Assembly: GCF_014200045.1 (NCBI RefSeq)
Contig: NZ_JACHOV010000003.1
Location: forward strand, 266,001 to 330,000
Reading direction: 5' to 3'
Source: Rhizorhapis suberifaciens
GTDB taxonomy: Bacteria; Pseudomonadota; Alphaproteobacteria; Sphingomonadales; Sphingomonadaceae
DNA length: 64,000 nt
Part shown: in pieces, positions 56,158 to 64,000 of the stretch
Position numbering within the stretch: position 1 is the stretch's first letter
How the letters are laid out: each line of letters opens with the position of its first letter
Made by a program: the position numbers and the translations under genes
Notes under the pieces: model-generated
Database searches by the model: none
Seen by the model: only the letters and a program-made list of their open reading frames with translations
Told to the model about the DNA's origin: nothing

Positions 56158-56354
56158 GCTTGTCCTCTTTTCACCGCTTCCCAAGCTGCAAAACCCTTGC
56201 TAAGGCGCGCGGGACTCATTCGAGCCGATGCCAGCGGCTGGGGGTGGAAATGCAACGACGCCTCTTTCCATATCACTGATCCGAAGTTCCCACGGCATCG
56301 TCACACCCAAAACGGGCGATCATATTCGTCCTGATGTTTTGAAAGGTTCGCATC

Positions 56355-59027
56355 ATGACTGCTATCGGACAGGATACGCTCGGCGCGCGGGAAACCATGA
56401 ATGTCGGCGGCAAGGCCATTGCTTATTACTCGCTTAAAAAGGCCGCTGCAAAGCTTGGCGATGTTTCCCGCCTTCCTTTTTCCATGAAGGTGCTTCTGGA
56501 AAATCTGCTGCGTTTTGAAGATGGCAATACCGTCACGGTCGAGGATCTTCAGGCGATCGTCGACTGGCAGAAGGATCGCCGCTTCGAACGTGAGATCCAA
56601 TATCGCCCCGCGCGCGTCTTGATGCAGGATTTTACGGGCGTTCCTTGCGTCGTTGATCTGGCGGCCATGCGCGACGCCATGAACGCCCTGGGTGCGGACG
56701 CGAAGAAGATCAATCCGCTGGTTCCCGTGCATCTGGTGATCGACCACTCCGTGATGGTGGACGAGTTCGGCTCGCCCAAGGCATTCGCGGACAATGTGGA
56801 GCTGGAATATCAGCGCAATAGCGAGCGTTATGAATTCCTGAAATGGGGTTCGAAGGCGCTCGACAATTTCAAGGTTGTGCCCCCCGGCACCGGCATCTGC
56901 CATCAGGTGAACCTGGAAAATATCGCGCAGGCGGTGTGGACCTCCACTGACGCTTCGGGCGCGACCATTGCCTATCCCGACACCTGCGTCGGCACGGACA
57001 GCCACACGACGATGATCAACGGCCTGGGCGTGCTGGGCTGGGGCGTAGGTGGCATCGAGGCGGAAGCTGCGATGTTGGGCCAGCCTGTCTCCATGCTCAT
57101 TCCGGAAGTGGTCGGGTTCAAGCTGACGGGCGCGCTGCATGAGGGCATTACGGCGACTGACCTTGTTCTGACCGTCACGCAAATGCTGCGCGCCAAGGGC
57201 GTAGTAGGCCGCTTCGTAGAATTTTACGGCCCCGGCGTGGGCGCGCTGTCGCTGGCTGACCGCGCAACCATCGCGAACATGGCCCCGGAATATGGCGCGA
57301 CCTGCGGCTTCTTCCCGATCGACGGCAAGACGCTTGATTATATGCGCCTCACCGGCCGTACCGAGGAACAAGTGGCGCTGACCGAAGCCTATGCCAAGGA
57401 GCAGGGTTTCTGGCTGAACGCTGAAGCGGCCGATCCGGTCTTCACCGACACGCTTGAGCTCGACATGGGCACCGTGCAGCCCAGCCTTGCGGGGCCAAAG
57501 CGCCCGCAGGACAAGGTGATCCTCAACCAGGTCGACGATGTGTTCAACGCCGACCTCACCAATGTCTACAAGAAGGCCCTGCCCGAGCGCGTTCCGGTGG
57601 AAGGCGAAAGCCATGATATTGGCGATGGCGACGTGGTGATCGCGGCGATCACGAGCTGCACCAATACGTCCAACCCCTCGGTTCTGGTGGCCGCCGGTCT
57701 CGTCGCCAAGAAGGCGAACGAAAAGGGCCTGACCCGCAAGCCCTGGGTGAAAACCTCGCTGGCGCCGGGATCGCAGGTAGTGACCGATTATCTCGCGAAG
57801 GCGGGCCTCACTGAGCATCTGGACGCCATCGGCTTCAATCTCGTGGGCTATGGCTGCACCACCTGCATCGGCAACTCGGGGCCACTCGCGGAGCCGATCA
57901 GCAAGGCGATCAACGGCAACAATATCGTCGCTGCCTCCGTGCTGTCGGGTAACCGCAACTTCGAAGGCCGCGTCAGCCCCGACGTGCGCGCCAACTTCCT
58001 TGCATCGCCGCCGCTGGTGGTCGCCTATGCGCTGAAGGGCACCGTCACGACCGATTTCGTCGAAACACCGATCGGCCAGGGTTCGGATGGGCAGGACGTG
58101 TATCTCAAGGATATCTGGCCTTCCAACGAAGAAGTCCGCTCGGTCATGGACGGCTGCATCGACCGGGATATGTTCAGCGCACGCTACGCCAATGTGTTCG
58201 ATGGCGATGACAAATGGAAGGCGATCGACGTCACCGGTTCCGACACCTATCAGTGGCGCGCCGGCTCGACCTATGTCGCCAACCCGCCCTATTTCGAGGG
58301 CATGAGCATGACGCCGGCGCCGGTCAGCGACATCATCGAGGCGAAGCCACTGGCGATTTTTGGTGATTCCATCACCACCGACCACATCAGCCCTGCTGGT
58401 TCGATCAAGGCGGCGTCGCCCGCGGGTATCTACCTGCAGGAGCATCAGGTCAGCCAGGCCGACTTCAACAGCTATGGCGCGCGGCGTGGCAATCATGAAG
58501 TCATGATGCGCGGCACCTTCGCCAATATCCGCATCAAGAATGAGATGCTGGAGGGCGTCGAAGGCGGCGTGACCAAATATGAGGGCGAAACGCTGCCGAT
58601 CTATGACGCGGCCATGCGGCACAAGGCCGACGGTACGGCTCTCGTGGTCATCGCCGGCAAGGAATATGGCACCGGCTCCAGCCGCGACTGGGCGGCAAAG
58701 GGCACCAACCTTTTGGGCGTCCGTGCGGTCATCGCAGAAAGCTTCGAGCGTATCCACAGGTCGAACCTGGTCGGCATGGGCGTCCTCCCGCTGCAATTCC
58801 CCGAAGGCGCCAGCCGCAAGACGCTGGGCCTCACCGGCGACGAAACCTTCACGATCCAGCATGTTGCGGGCCTGAAGCCACGGCAGATGGTCGATGTGAT
58901 CGTTGCTCGGGCGGACGGCAAGACCGAAACCTTCCAGGCGCTCTGCCGCATCGACACGGCGAACGAGCTGGAATACTTCCTGAACGGCGGGATTTTGCCC
59001 TACGTGCTGCGGAAATTGGCGGCTTAA
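56355..59027 (+). CDS. acnA: Aconitate hydratase A
   Basis: An 890-residue TCA-cycle enzyme that isomerises citrate and isocitrate through a 4Fe-4S cluster. The cluster cysteines lie in [12 protein letters not shown] and [15 protein letters not shown]; substrate contacts include [20 protein letters not shown] and the swivel-domain [15 protein letters not shown]. Length and order fit the AcnA/IRP1 class. It is monocistronic, with AAAGG upstream and a strong hairpin after the stop. Confidence 0.98.
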   Translation: MTAIGQDTLGARETMNVGGKAIAYYSLKKAAAKLGDVSRLPFSMKVLLENLLRFEDGNTVTVEDLQAIVDWQKDRRFEREIQYRPARVLMQDFTGVPCVVDLAAMRDAMNALGADAKKINPLVPVHLVIDHSVMVDEFGSPKAFADNVELEYQRNSERYEFLKWGSKALDNFKVVPPGTGICHQVNLENIAQAVWTSTDASGATIAYPDTCVGTDSHTTMINGLGVLGWGVGGIEAEAAMLGQPVSMLIPEVVGFKLTGALHEGITATDLVLTVTQMLRAKGVVGRFVEFYGPGVGALSLADRATIANMAPEYGATCGFFPIDGKTLDYMRLTGRTEEQVALTEAYAKEQGFWLNAEAADPVFTDTLELDMGTVQPSLAGPKRPQDKVILNQVDDVFNADLTNVYKKALPERVPVEGESHDIGDGDVVIAAITSCTNTSNPSVLVAAGLVAKKANEKGLTRKPWVKTSLAPGSQVVTDYLAKAGLTEHLDAIGFNLVGYGCTTCIGNSGPLAEPISKAINGNNIVAASVLSGNRNFEGRVSPDVRANFLASPPLVVAYALKGTVTTDFVETPIGQGSDGQDVYLKDIWPSNEEVRSVMDGCIDRDMFSARYANVFDGDDKWKAIDVTGSDTYQWRAGSTYVANPPYFEGMSMTPAPVSDIIEAKPLAIFGDSITTDHISPAGSIKAASPAGIYLQEHQVSQADFNSYGARRGNHEVMMRGTFANIRIKNEMLEGVEGGVTKYEGETLPIYDAAMRHKADGTALVVIAGKEYGTGSSRDWAAKGTNLLGVRAVIAESFERIHRSNLVGMGVLPLQFPEGASRKTLGLTGDETFTIQHVAGLKPRQMVDVIVARADGKTETFQALCRIDTANELEYFLNGGILPYVLRKLAA

Positions 59028-59056
59028 CTACCCGCGTGGGACGAGACTCATATCTT

Positions 59057-59079
59057 CGGCTCCCCTCTTTGGGGAGCCG
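59057..59079 (+). terminator. Hairpin after acnA, likely transcript end
   Basis: A perfect 9-bp stem CGGCTCCCC/GGGGAGCCG with loop TCTTT, starting 30 bases after the acnA stop. No T-tract follows, so it is a strong stabilising hairpin but not a canonical Rho-independent terminator. Confidence 0.5.
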
Positions 59080-59365
59080 GAGCTAACCAGGTGCCGAACG
59101 GCGTATTTTGTAAGATGGAAGGGAAGCAAACCTTTCTCCCTCCGGCGGGCTATAACCGAGGGTGCATCGAAGCAAATTGTGGAACGTCTAATTGCGAGGC
59201 ATAAGGATCGAGAGACTGAACGAGCATTAAGAAAGTTTCTCGACACCACAAAGCCGATCAAATGAACTCTCCATCTTCTCCGTTCAGAGCGTGGGTCTGG
59301 GAATCCGCGTAATCGGCAGGGATAACCTTTTTATTTGGCGTTGTGGTGGGGCGCGTCCGATATTA
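59080..59365. other. Intergenic region with a possible gene remnant
   Basis: Nearly 290 bases between the acnA hairpin and the ParDE operator. A frame without start codon ending at 59265 reads IVERLIARHKDRETERALRK and FLDTTKPIK, a charged amphipathic helix that could be the tail of a lost gene. Support is weak and I cannot name a family. Confidence 0.3.
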
Positions 59366-59382
59366 ATATGACATTGTCATAT
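59366..59382. promoter_or_regulatory. ParDE operator palindrome
   Basis: A perfect 17-bp palindrome with one central base, ATATGACATTGTCATAT, lies 13 bases before the parD ATG and just before its GGAGGT ribosome-binding site at 59385-59390. It fits an autoregulatory site bound by the RHH antitoxin; no competing function is evident. Confidence 0.8.
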
Positions 59383-59395
59383 ATGGAGGTCCGTC

Positions 59396-59656
59396 ATGAC
59401 CGAACGATCCTCAAAACCCGTCACCGTTACGCTGGGCGGCATGGCCGAGCGAGCGCAGAAGCTGGTGGATTCGGGGCGCTATGCCTCGATCAGTGAGGTG
59501 GTGCGTGCAGGACTGCGTGCGCTTGACAGGGAAGAAGCGACACTTGATGCGCTGCTTAAGGCAAAGTTGGAAGAGGCGTTGGCTGATCCGAGGCCGCCGG
59601 TGCCGATGGATGAAGCCTTTGCGCGCATTCGGGCCGGTCTGGACCGGAAGATTTGA
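59396..59656 (+). CDS. ParD-type antitoxin (ribbon-helix-helix)
   Basis: An 86-residue antitoxin. The N-terminal RHH is KPVTVTLGGMAERAQKLVDS and GRYASISEVVRAGLRALDRE; the C-terminal helix (EEATLDALLKAKLEEALADP) wraps the ParE toxin. It represses the operon through the 17-bp palindrome upstream. Its stop overlaps the toxin start (TTGA). Confidence 0.93.
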   Translation: MTERSSKPVTVTLGGMAERAQKLVDSGRYASISEVVRAGLRALDREEATLDALLKAKLEEALADPRPPVPMDEAFARIRAGLDRKI

Positions 59657-59964
59657 CGGCCCGCTACCAGGTCGTCCTTTCCGAACAGGCTATCGAAGAC
59701 ATCACCTCCATTGGACGTTGGATTACCGACGAAGCTGATCTGGAGACGGCAATCGCCTATGTCAGCCGGATTGAGGCGTTCTGCTTGAAGCTTTGCGATT
59801 TTCCTCGGCGTGGTGCGCTGCGCGACGATCTGATGGTTGGTGTTCGCACGGTATCTTTCGAACGGCGTGTGGTCGTTGCCTACAGGATTGACGGACGCAC
59901 TGTTTCAATCCTTCGCGCTGTATCAGGGGCAAGGGATGTCGCGCGTCTGTTTGACGACAGCTGA
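59653..59964 (+). CDS. ParE-type toxin
   Basis: A 103-residue RelE/ParE-fold toxin of the gyrase-targeting type: YQVVLSEQAIEDITSIGRWI, IEAFCLKLCDFPRRGALRDD and the C-terminal VVVAYRIDGRTVSILRAVSG. The start is TTG at 59653 overlapping the parD stop by four bases; TTG is rare but no ATG or GTG occurs before the first conserved strand. Low initiation efficiency would keep toxin below antitoxin level. Confidence 0.9.
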   Translation: MTARYQVVLSEQAIEDITSIGRWITDEADLETAIAYVSRIEAFCLKLCDFPRRGALRDDLMVGVRTVSFERRVVVAYRIDGRTVSILRAVSGARDVARLFDDS

Positions 59965-60048
59965 CGCCATAGTTGCACGAATCCCCCGCCCCTGTTAGGC
60001 GCGCGCTGTTTCGCCCGCGCGGCGCTCCAAAGCCTGGGAAGAATAGAG

Positions 60049-61266
60049 ATGAGCGAGAAGATCAATCGGGTTGTGCTGGCCTATTCGGGCGGCCTTGATA
60101 CCAGCGTCATCCTGAAATGGCTGCAGCAGGAATATCAGTGTGAGGTTGTGACCTTCACTGCTGACCTCGGCCAGGGCGAGGAACTGGAGCCGGCACGGGC
60201 CAAGGCGCGTCTTATGGGCATCAAGGAAGAGCATATCTTCATCGACGACCTGCGCGAAGAGTTTGTCCGGGACTATGTGTTCCCGATGATGCGCTCCAAT
60301 GCGCTTTATGAGGGACTGTATCTGCTCGGCACATCGATCGCACGGCCGTTGATCGCCAAGCGGCAGATCGAAATTGCAAAGATGGTCGGCGCAGATGCGG
60401 TGAGCCATGGCGCCACCGGCAAAGGCAATGACCAGGTCCGCTTTGAACTTGGCTATTATGCCTTGCAGCCGGATATCAAGGTGATCGCTCCCTGGCGCGA
60501 ATGGGACCTGACCAGCCGCACCGCGCTCATCGCCTTTGCTGAACAGCACCAGATCCCGGTGCCGAAGGACAAGCGCGGCGAGAGTCCGTTTTCCACCGAC
60601 GCCAACATGCTTCACACCTCATCCGAAGGGAAGGTGCTGGAAGATCCCTGGGAGGAGGTGCCGGACTATGTCTATTCGCGCACCGTCAATCCGGAGGACG
60701 CGCCCGACACGCCCGAATTCATCACCATCGACTTCGAGCGCGGCGATGGCGTTGCCATTAACGGCGAAGGGATGAGCCCTGCTACACTGCTGGAAACGCT
60801 CAACATTTATGGCAGGAAGCATGGCATCGGACGGCTTGACCTTGTCGAGAACCGCTTCGTGGGGATGAAATCACGCGGCATGTATGAGACGCCGGGCGGC
60901 ACCATCTATCATCTCGCGCATCGCGGTATCGAGCAGTTGACGCTCGACCGGGGGGCAGCGCATCTGAAGGATGAGCTTGCGCCGCGCTATGCCGAACTTA
61001 TCTACAATGGCTTCTGGTTCTCGCCCGAGCGGGAGATGCTGCAGGCGGCCATAGACTACAGCCAGGAAAAGGTGACCGGCACAGTGCGCCTGAAGCTGTA
61101 TAAGGGCGGAGTCTATGTGGTCGGCCGCAAGTCGCCCCATTCGCTTTACAGCGAAAAGGTTGTGACCTTCGAGGATGATGCGGGCGCTTATGACCAGCGG
61201 GACGCGGCAGGATTCATTAAACTGAACGCGCTGCGGCTGCGTTTGCTAGGACGGCGGGATCGCTGA
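60049..61266 (+). CDS. argG: Argininosuccinate synthase
   Basis: A 405-residue arginine-pathway enzyme that joins citrulline and aspartate using ATP. The PP-loop is [17 protein letters not shown] (residues about 8-24); other conserved parts are [20 protein letters not shown] and [16 protein letters not shown]. The protein is of normal length and in one frame. It starts 85 bases after parE with AAGAATAGAG upstream and is transcribed separately. Confidence 0.98.
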   Translation: MSEKINRVVLAYSGGLDTSVILKWLQQEYQCEVVTFTADLGQGEELEPARAKARLMGIKEEHIFIDDLREEFVRDYVFPMMRSNALYEGLYLLGTSIARPLIAKRQIEIAKMVGADAVSHGATGKGNDQVRFELGYYALQPDIKVIAPWREWDLTSRTALIAFAEQHQIPVPKDKRGESPFSTDANMLHTSSEGKVLEDPWEEVPDYVYSRTVNPEDAPDTPEFITIDFERGDGVAINGEGMSPATLLETLNIYGRKHGIGRLDLVENRFVGMKSRGMYETPGGTIYHLAHRGIEQLTLDRGAAHLKDELAPRYAELIYNGFWFSPEREMLQAAIDYSQEKVTGTVRLKLYKGGVYVVGRKSPHSLYSEKVVTFEDDAGAYDQRDAAGFIKLNALRLRLLGRRDR

Positions 61267-61277
61267 TTTGGCCTTGC

Positions 61278-61301
61278 CCGCCCTTGGCCGGGGCAGGGCG
61301 G
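61278..61301 (+). terminator. Weak hairpin after argG
   Basis: CCGCCCT at 61278-61284 pairs with AGGGCGG at 61295-61301 across a GC-rich 10-base loop, just after the argG stop. There is no T-tract, so termination efficiency is doubtful. Confidence 0.3.
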
Positions 61302-61362
61302 TGGCAATTGCCTTTCTAAGACAGGCTTTGACCTCCGCCGAATTCAGGGATAGGGCACGAAG

Positions 61363-62709
61363 ATGCTCAACCTAGAAGAAGCCCAGAAGCGCGCCGAACA
61401 GCTCGTTGAAATGGCGCGCGCCATCGGTGCGGACGCCGCCGACGCGATTTACGTATGCGATGCGTCGACCCAGGTGCAGATGCGCCTTGGCGCGCTGGAG
61501 GATGTGGAAAGGTCCGAGGGCGAGGAAATCGGCCTGCGCGTCTTTTCCGGCCTGCGGTCCGCGACGGTGTCATCGTCCGACATGTCGACGGAGGCGCTTT
61601 CACAGCTGGCGGAGCGGGCGCTCGCCATGGCCAGGGAGGCCCCCGACGACCAATATGCGGGACTTGCGCCAGAGGAACTGCTGCTCCGCCGAAAAGTCAG
61701 TGGCCTGGATCTGGCGGACGCGCAGGACCCGCAGCCCGAGGCGCTGAAGGAACGCGCGCTGGTGGCGGAGGACGCTGCCCGCAGCGTCATGGGCGTCACC
61801 AACAGCGAAGGCGCGGGTGCAGGTGCGGGGCGAAGCCATATCGCCTTGGCCACCAGCCACGGTTTTTCGGGCAGCTACGCCGGAACGTCCCATAGCTGCT
61901 ATGCCAGTGTGCTTGCCGGCGAGGGTTCGGCCATGCAACGGGACTATGCCAGCCACAGCGTCCGGCATCTCGTTGACCTGGAACAACCGGACAGCATCGG
62001 GCACCGGGCCGGGCAACGGGCGGTAGCGCGACTCAATCCCATCAAGATCGATAGCGGCCAGATGCCGGTCATTTTCGATCCACGCGTCGGTTCCAGCCTG
62101 CTGGGGCATTTGATCGGGGGCATCGTAGGATCCGCAATCGCACGCAAGGCGAGCTTTCTGCTCGAATGCCTGGAAAAGCGCATTTTTCGTGAGACCATCA
62201 ACATCGTCGACGAGCCGTTGCGCCCGCGCGGCTTGCGGTCCCGACCGTTCGATGGAGAGGGACTGCCAACCAGGCAAACCAACCTGATCGAAAACGGGGT
62301 GCTTACCGGATGGCTGCTGGATAGCGCTTCGGCCCGGCAATTGGGACTGCAGCCCACCGGCCACGCCTCCCGAGGCATAGGGGGCGCACCGGGCGCCAGC
62401 GCGACCAACGTACATATGGACCCCGGCAGCATGACGCCTGGCGAACTGATGGCGGACGTCAAGCGCGGTATCTATGTGACTGAGCTGATCGGCATGGGCG
62501 TGAATATGGTGACGGGGGACTATAGCCGGGGCGCTTCGGGTTTCCTGATCGAAAATGGAGCGACGGGGCCGGCGGTTGCGGAAATCACCATTGCGGGCAA
62601 TCTGCTGGACATATTTGCTGAACTGACGGCGGCTAACGATCTTGAGTTCCGGTACGGCGTCAATGTTCCCACCTTGCGCATCGACGGAATGATGGTCGCG
62701 GGTGGCTGA
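61363..62709 (+). CDS. pmbA: TldE/PmbA-type metalloprotease subunit
   Basis: A 448-residue TldD/PmbA-family protein. It has the characteristic FDGEGLPTRQTNLIENGVLTGWLLD and NVHMDPGSMTPGELMADVKRGIYVTELIG segments in outline, but not the HExxxH zinc motif of TldD, so it is the TldE/PmbA partner. With TldD it trims leader peptides of modified peptides and degrades unfolded small proteins such as antitoxins in the cytoplasm. The stop overlaps the cysQ GTG start by eight bases, so the two are coupled. Confidence 0.9.
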   Translation: MLNLEEAQKRAEQLVEMARAIGADAADAIYVCDASTQVQMRLGALEDVERSEGEEIGLRVFSGLRSATVSSSDMSTEALSQLAERALAMAREAPDDQYAGLAPEELLLRRKVSGLDLADAQDPQPEALKERALVAEDAARSVMGVTNSEGAGAGAGRSHIALATSHGFSGSYAGTSHSCYASVLAGEGSAMQRDYASHSVRHLVDLEQPDSIGHRAGQRAVARLNPIKIDSGQMPVIFDPRVGSSLLGHLIGGIVGSAIARKASFLLECLEKRIFRETINIVDEPLRPRGLRSRPFDGEGLPTRQTNLIENGVLTGWLLDSASARQLGLQPTGHASRGIGGAPGASATNVHMDPGSMTPGELMADVKRGIYVTELIGMGVNMVTGDYSRGASGFLIENGATGPAVAEITIAGNLLDIFAELTAANDLEFRYGVNVPTLRIDGMMVAGG

Positions 62710-63490
62710 TCCGTTGCTCGACCAGACCGCTGAGGCCGTCAATGAAGTGGCGGATATGGCGATGGCATTATGGTCGCCCGGCGAGTCACGCGTCAAAAAT
62801 TGGGAAAAATCGCCTGGGCAACTGGTGTGCGAGGTCGACCTGGCGGCGGACCGGCTGTTGCGTGAACGGCTGAGCGCCATCGATCCTGGCGCGGCCTGGC
62901 TTTCAGAAGAAACGGCAGACGATCTGGTGCGGCTCAATCATGAACGCATCTGGCTGGTCGACCCTATTGATGGGACGCGGGACTTTCTGCGCGGCCGACC
63001 GGGCTGGGCAGTGTCTGTGGCATTGGTGGAGCATGGAGAGCCTGTACTCGGCTTGCTCGCCGCCCCCGCCCGTAAAGAGCTGTGGACGGCGCGGAAAGGG
63101 GCCGGAGCCTGGCGGAACGGAACTCCGCTTGCGGCAAGTACACGCGCAAGCTTTGCGGGCGCGCGAGTGCCGGCCGATCATCTGGCAAAGGTCGACGGTG
63201 ATTTGACCACGGTATGTAAGCCTAACAGCATCGCGTTGCGCATGGCGATGGTAGCGGCGGATGAGGCCGACCTGGTGGCGACGGTACGTTGGGGCAATGA
63301 GTGGGATATTGCCGCCGCCATGCTGATCGCGCAGGAGGCCGGGGCGGCCGTGACAGATGCCTTGGGCCATGACTTGCGGTTCAACAGAGAAAAACCAACG
63401 GCCCTGGGAATTTTATGCTGTGCGCCTGCTATTCATGCCTCGGCGGTGCAGCGGCTTGCCGGACGGGCGCACGAGGTCCTGGGCGGTTAA
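62702..63490 (+). CDS. cysQ: 3'(2'),5'-bisphosphate nucleotidase CysQ-like
   Basis: A 262-residue phosphatase of the inositol monophosphatase superfamily. Metal-binding residues are in SEETADD (Glu), WLVDPIDGTRDFLRG (Asp, Asp) and WGNEWDIAAAMLIA (Asp). CysQ recycles PAP from sulfate assimilation; inositol-phosphatase activity is an alternative that sequence alone cannot exclude. The GTG start at 62702 overlaps pmbA. It is the last gene of this pair. Confidence 0.87.
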   Translation: MADPLLDQTAEAVNEVADMAMALWSPGESRVKNWEKSPGQLVCEVDLAADRLLRERLSAIDPGAAWLSEETADDLVRLNHERIWLVDPIDGTRDFLRGRPGWAVSVALVEHGEPVLGLLAAPARKELWTARKGAGAWRNGTPLAASTRASFAGARVPADHLAKVDGDLTTVCKPNSIALRMAMVAADEADLVATVRWGNEWDIAAAMLIAQEAGAAVTDALGHDLRFNREKPTALGILCCAPAIHASAVQRLAGRAHEVLGG

Positions 63491-63548
63491 TTCCGCTTCC
63501 ATTTCGGTTGGTGTCTTAGCCATCGGGCCTTCGACCAGTGCATAGTCC

Positions 63549-64000
63549 TCACAGTCGCAAATCCTCGATCATCAGCCCTGCTGTTGCCTTCGCGCCCGCG
63601 ACGACCGCAGGGATGCCGGCGCCTGGATGGGTGCCTGCGCCCACGAAATAGAGATTGTGTATCATGTCGTCTCTATTGTGGGTGCGGAACCATGCACTCT
63701 GACTGAGCACCGGTTCAAGCGAGAAGGCGCTGCCGAGATGGGCATTGAGATCCTGTGCGAAGTCGGGAGGCGCATAGTGGAAGCTGGTGACGATGCGGGA
63801 GCGAATGTCGGGGATCAGGCGGCGCTCGATCTCATCCAATATCCGTTCCTTGTAGATCGGTCCGATCTGGGACCAGTCAATCGGCAGCTTGCCAAGATGC
63901 GGTACGGGGGCGAGCGCGTAAAAGGTTGAGTGGCCCTCGGGCGCCAAGCTGGGATCGGTAACGGTGGGATGATGAAGATAGAGCGAGAAATCCCGCGCCA
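63549..64000 (-). CDS. crtI: CrtI-type phytoene desaturase, C-terminal part (edge)
   Basis: About 150 C-terminal residues are visible; the 5' end lies beyond the right edge. The CrtI hallmark is FVGAGTHPGAGIPAVVAGAK then ATAGLM near the end, the FAD-binding C-terminal motif, with SLAPEGHSTFYALAPVPHLG and ERRLIPDIRSRIVTSFHYAPPDF upstream in outline. The enzyme desaturates phytoene to lycopene in the membrane, consistent with the yellow carotenoids of sphingomonads. It is convergent with cysQ, 58 bases away. Confidence 0.92.
   Translation of the reverse strand, partial: ARDFSLYLHHPTVTDPSLAPEGHSTFYALAPVPHLGKLPIDWSQIGPIYKERILDEIERRLIPDIRSRIVTSFHYAPPDFAQDLNAHLGSAFSLEPVLSQSAWFRTHNRDDMIHNLYFVGAGTHPGAGIPAVVAGAKATAGLMIEDLRL

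Noticed and set aside
56301-58862. An 853-codon open frame antisense to acnA
   Set aside because: It mirrors the third-position GC bias of acnA, has His/Arg-rich low-complexity content and no domain; acnA on the plus strand is unambiguous.

Overview
The window looks like chromosomal DNA of a GC-rich alphaproteobacterium, most likely a member of the Sphingomonadaceae (Sphingobium, Sphingomonas or Novosphingobium type). This rests on the number and style of TonB-dependent receptors, the TorF-family porin, a CrtI-type carotenoid desaturase at the right edge, a DUF418 protein, a TonB/YfiR/histidine-kinase trio, and translationally coupled genes joined by ATGA or TAATG. No taxonomic marker was searched, so the genus is an inference.

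Left block (1-20354) is mostly core genome: a truncated two-domain glycosyltransferase, queF (queuosine), a sulfur operon sseA-metC joined to an MscS channel, a TorF porin with a clear terminator, a dipeptide-type ABC transporter lacking a binding protein, a small glycan-modification cluster (methyltransferase, GT9-like protein, DUF6165), the TonB-receptor/YfiR/hybrid-kinase operon, gyrB, a 41-residue charged protein and tRNA-Thr(GGT).

Middle block (20333-44793) is a genomic island of about 24.4 kb. The last 20 bases of tRNA-Thr are repeated exactly at 44767-44786, with a few more matching bases, as left by tRNA-targeted integration. No integrase remains. The island holds an IS630 element, a HupE/parvulin/DUF3604 trio, a long leftward run of redox genes (MDR dehydrogenase, two luciferase-like flavin monooxygenases, SDR), two paralogous TonB receptors, a LuxC/LuxE acyl reductase pair, a TetR regulator, two SMP-30-type beta-propeller proteins, an MFS exporter and several decayed gene copies. 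A conserved block of about 75 bp sits in the same orientation upstream of luxE, one TonB receptor and the MFS gene and is probably a shared control region. I read the island as an uptake and catabolic or biosynthetic unit for a hydrophobic acid or ester. Its most unusual feature is the set of LuxC, LuxE and an EHH-motif luciferase-like monooxygenase with no LuxD and no obvious LuxB.

Right block (44794-64000) returns to core genes: a receiver-only regulator, leuC/leuD with a 35-codon membrane ORF coupled between them, msrA, a lipoprotein, acnA, argG, pmbA/tldE, cysQ and the end of crtI. Three type II toxin-antitoxin modules (Xre/RES, HigBA, ParDE), each with a visible palindromic operator, a tRNA-Val, a phage portal fragment and a beheaded TetR gene mark smaller accessory insertions between 48.9 and 60 kb.
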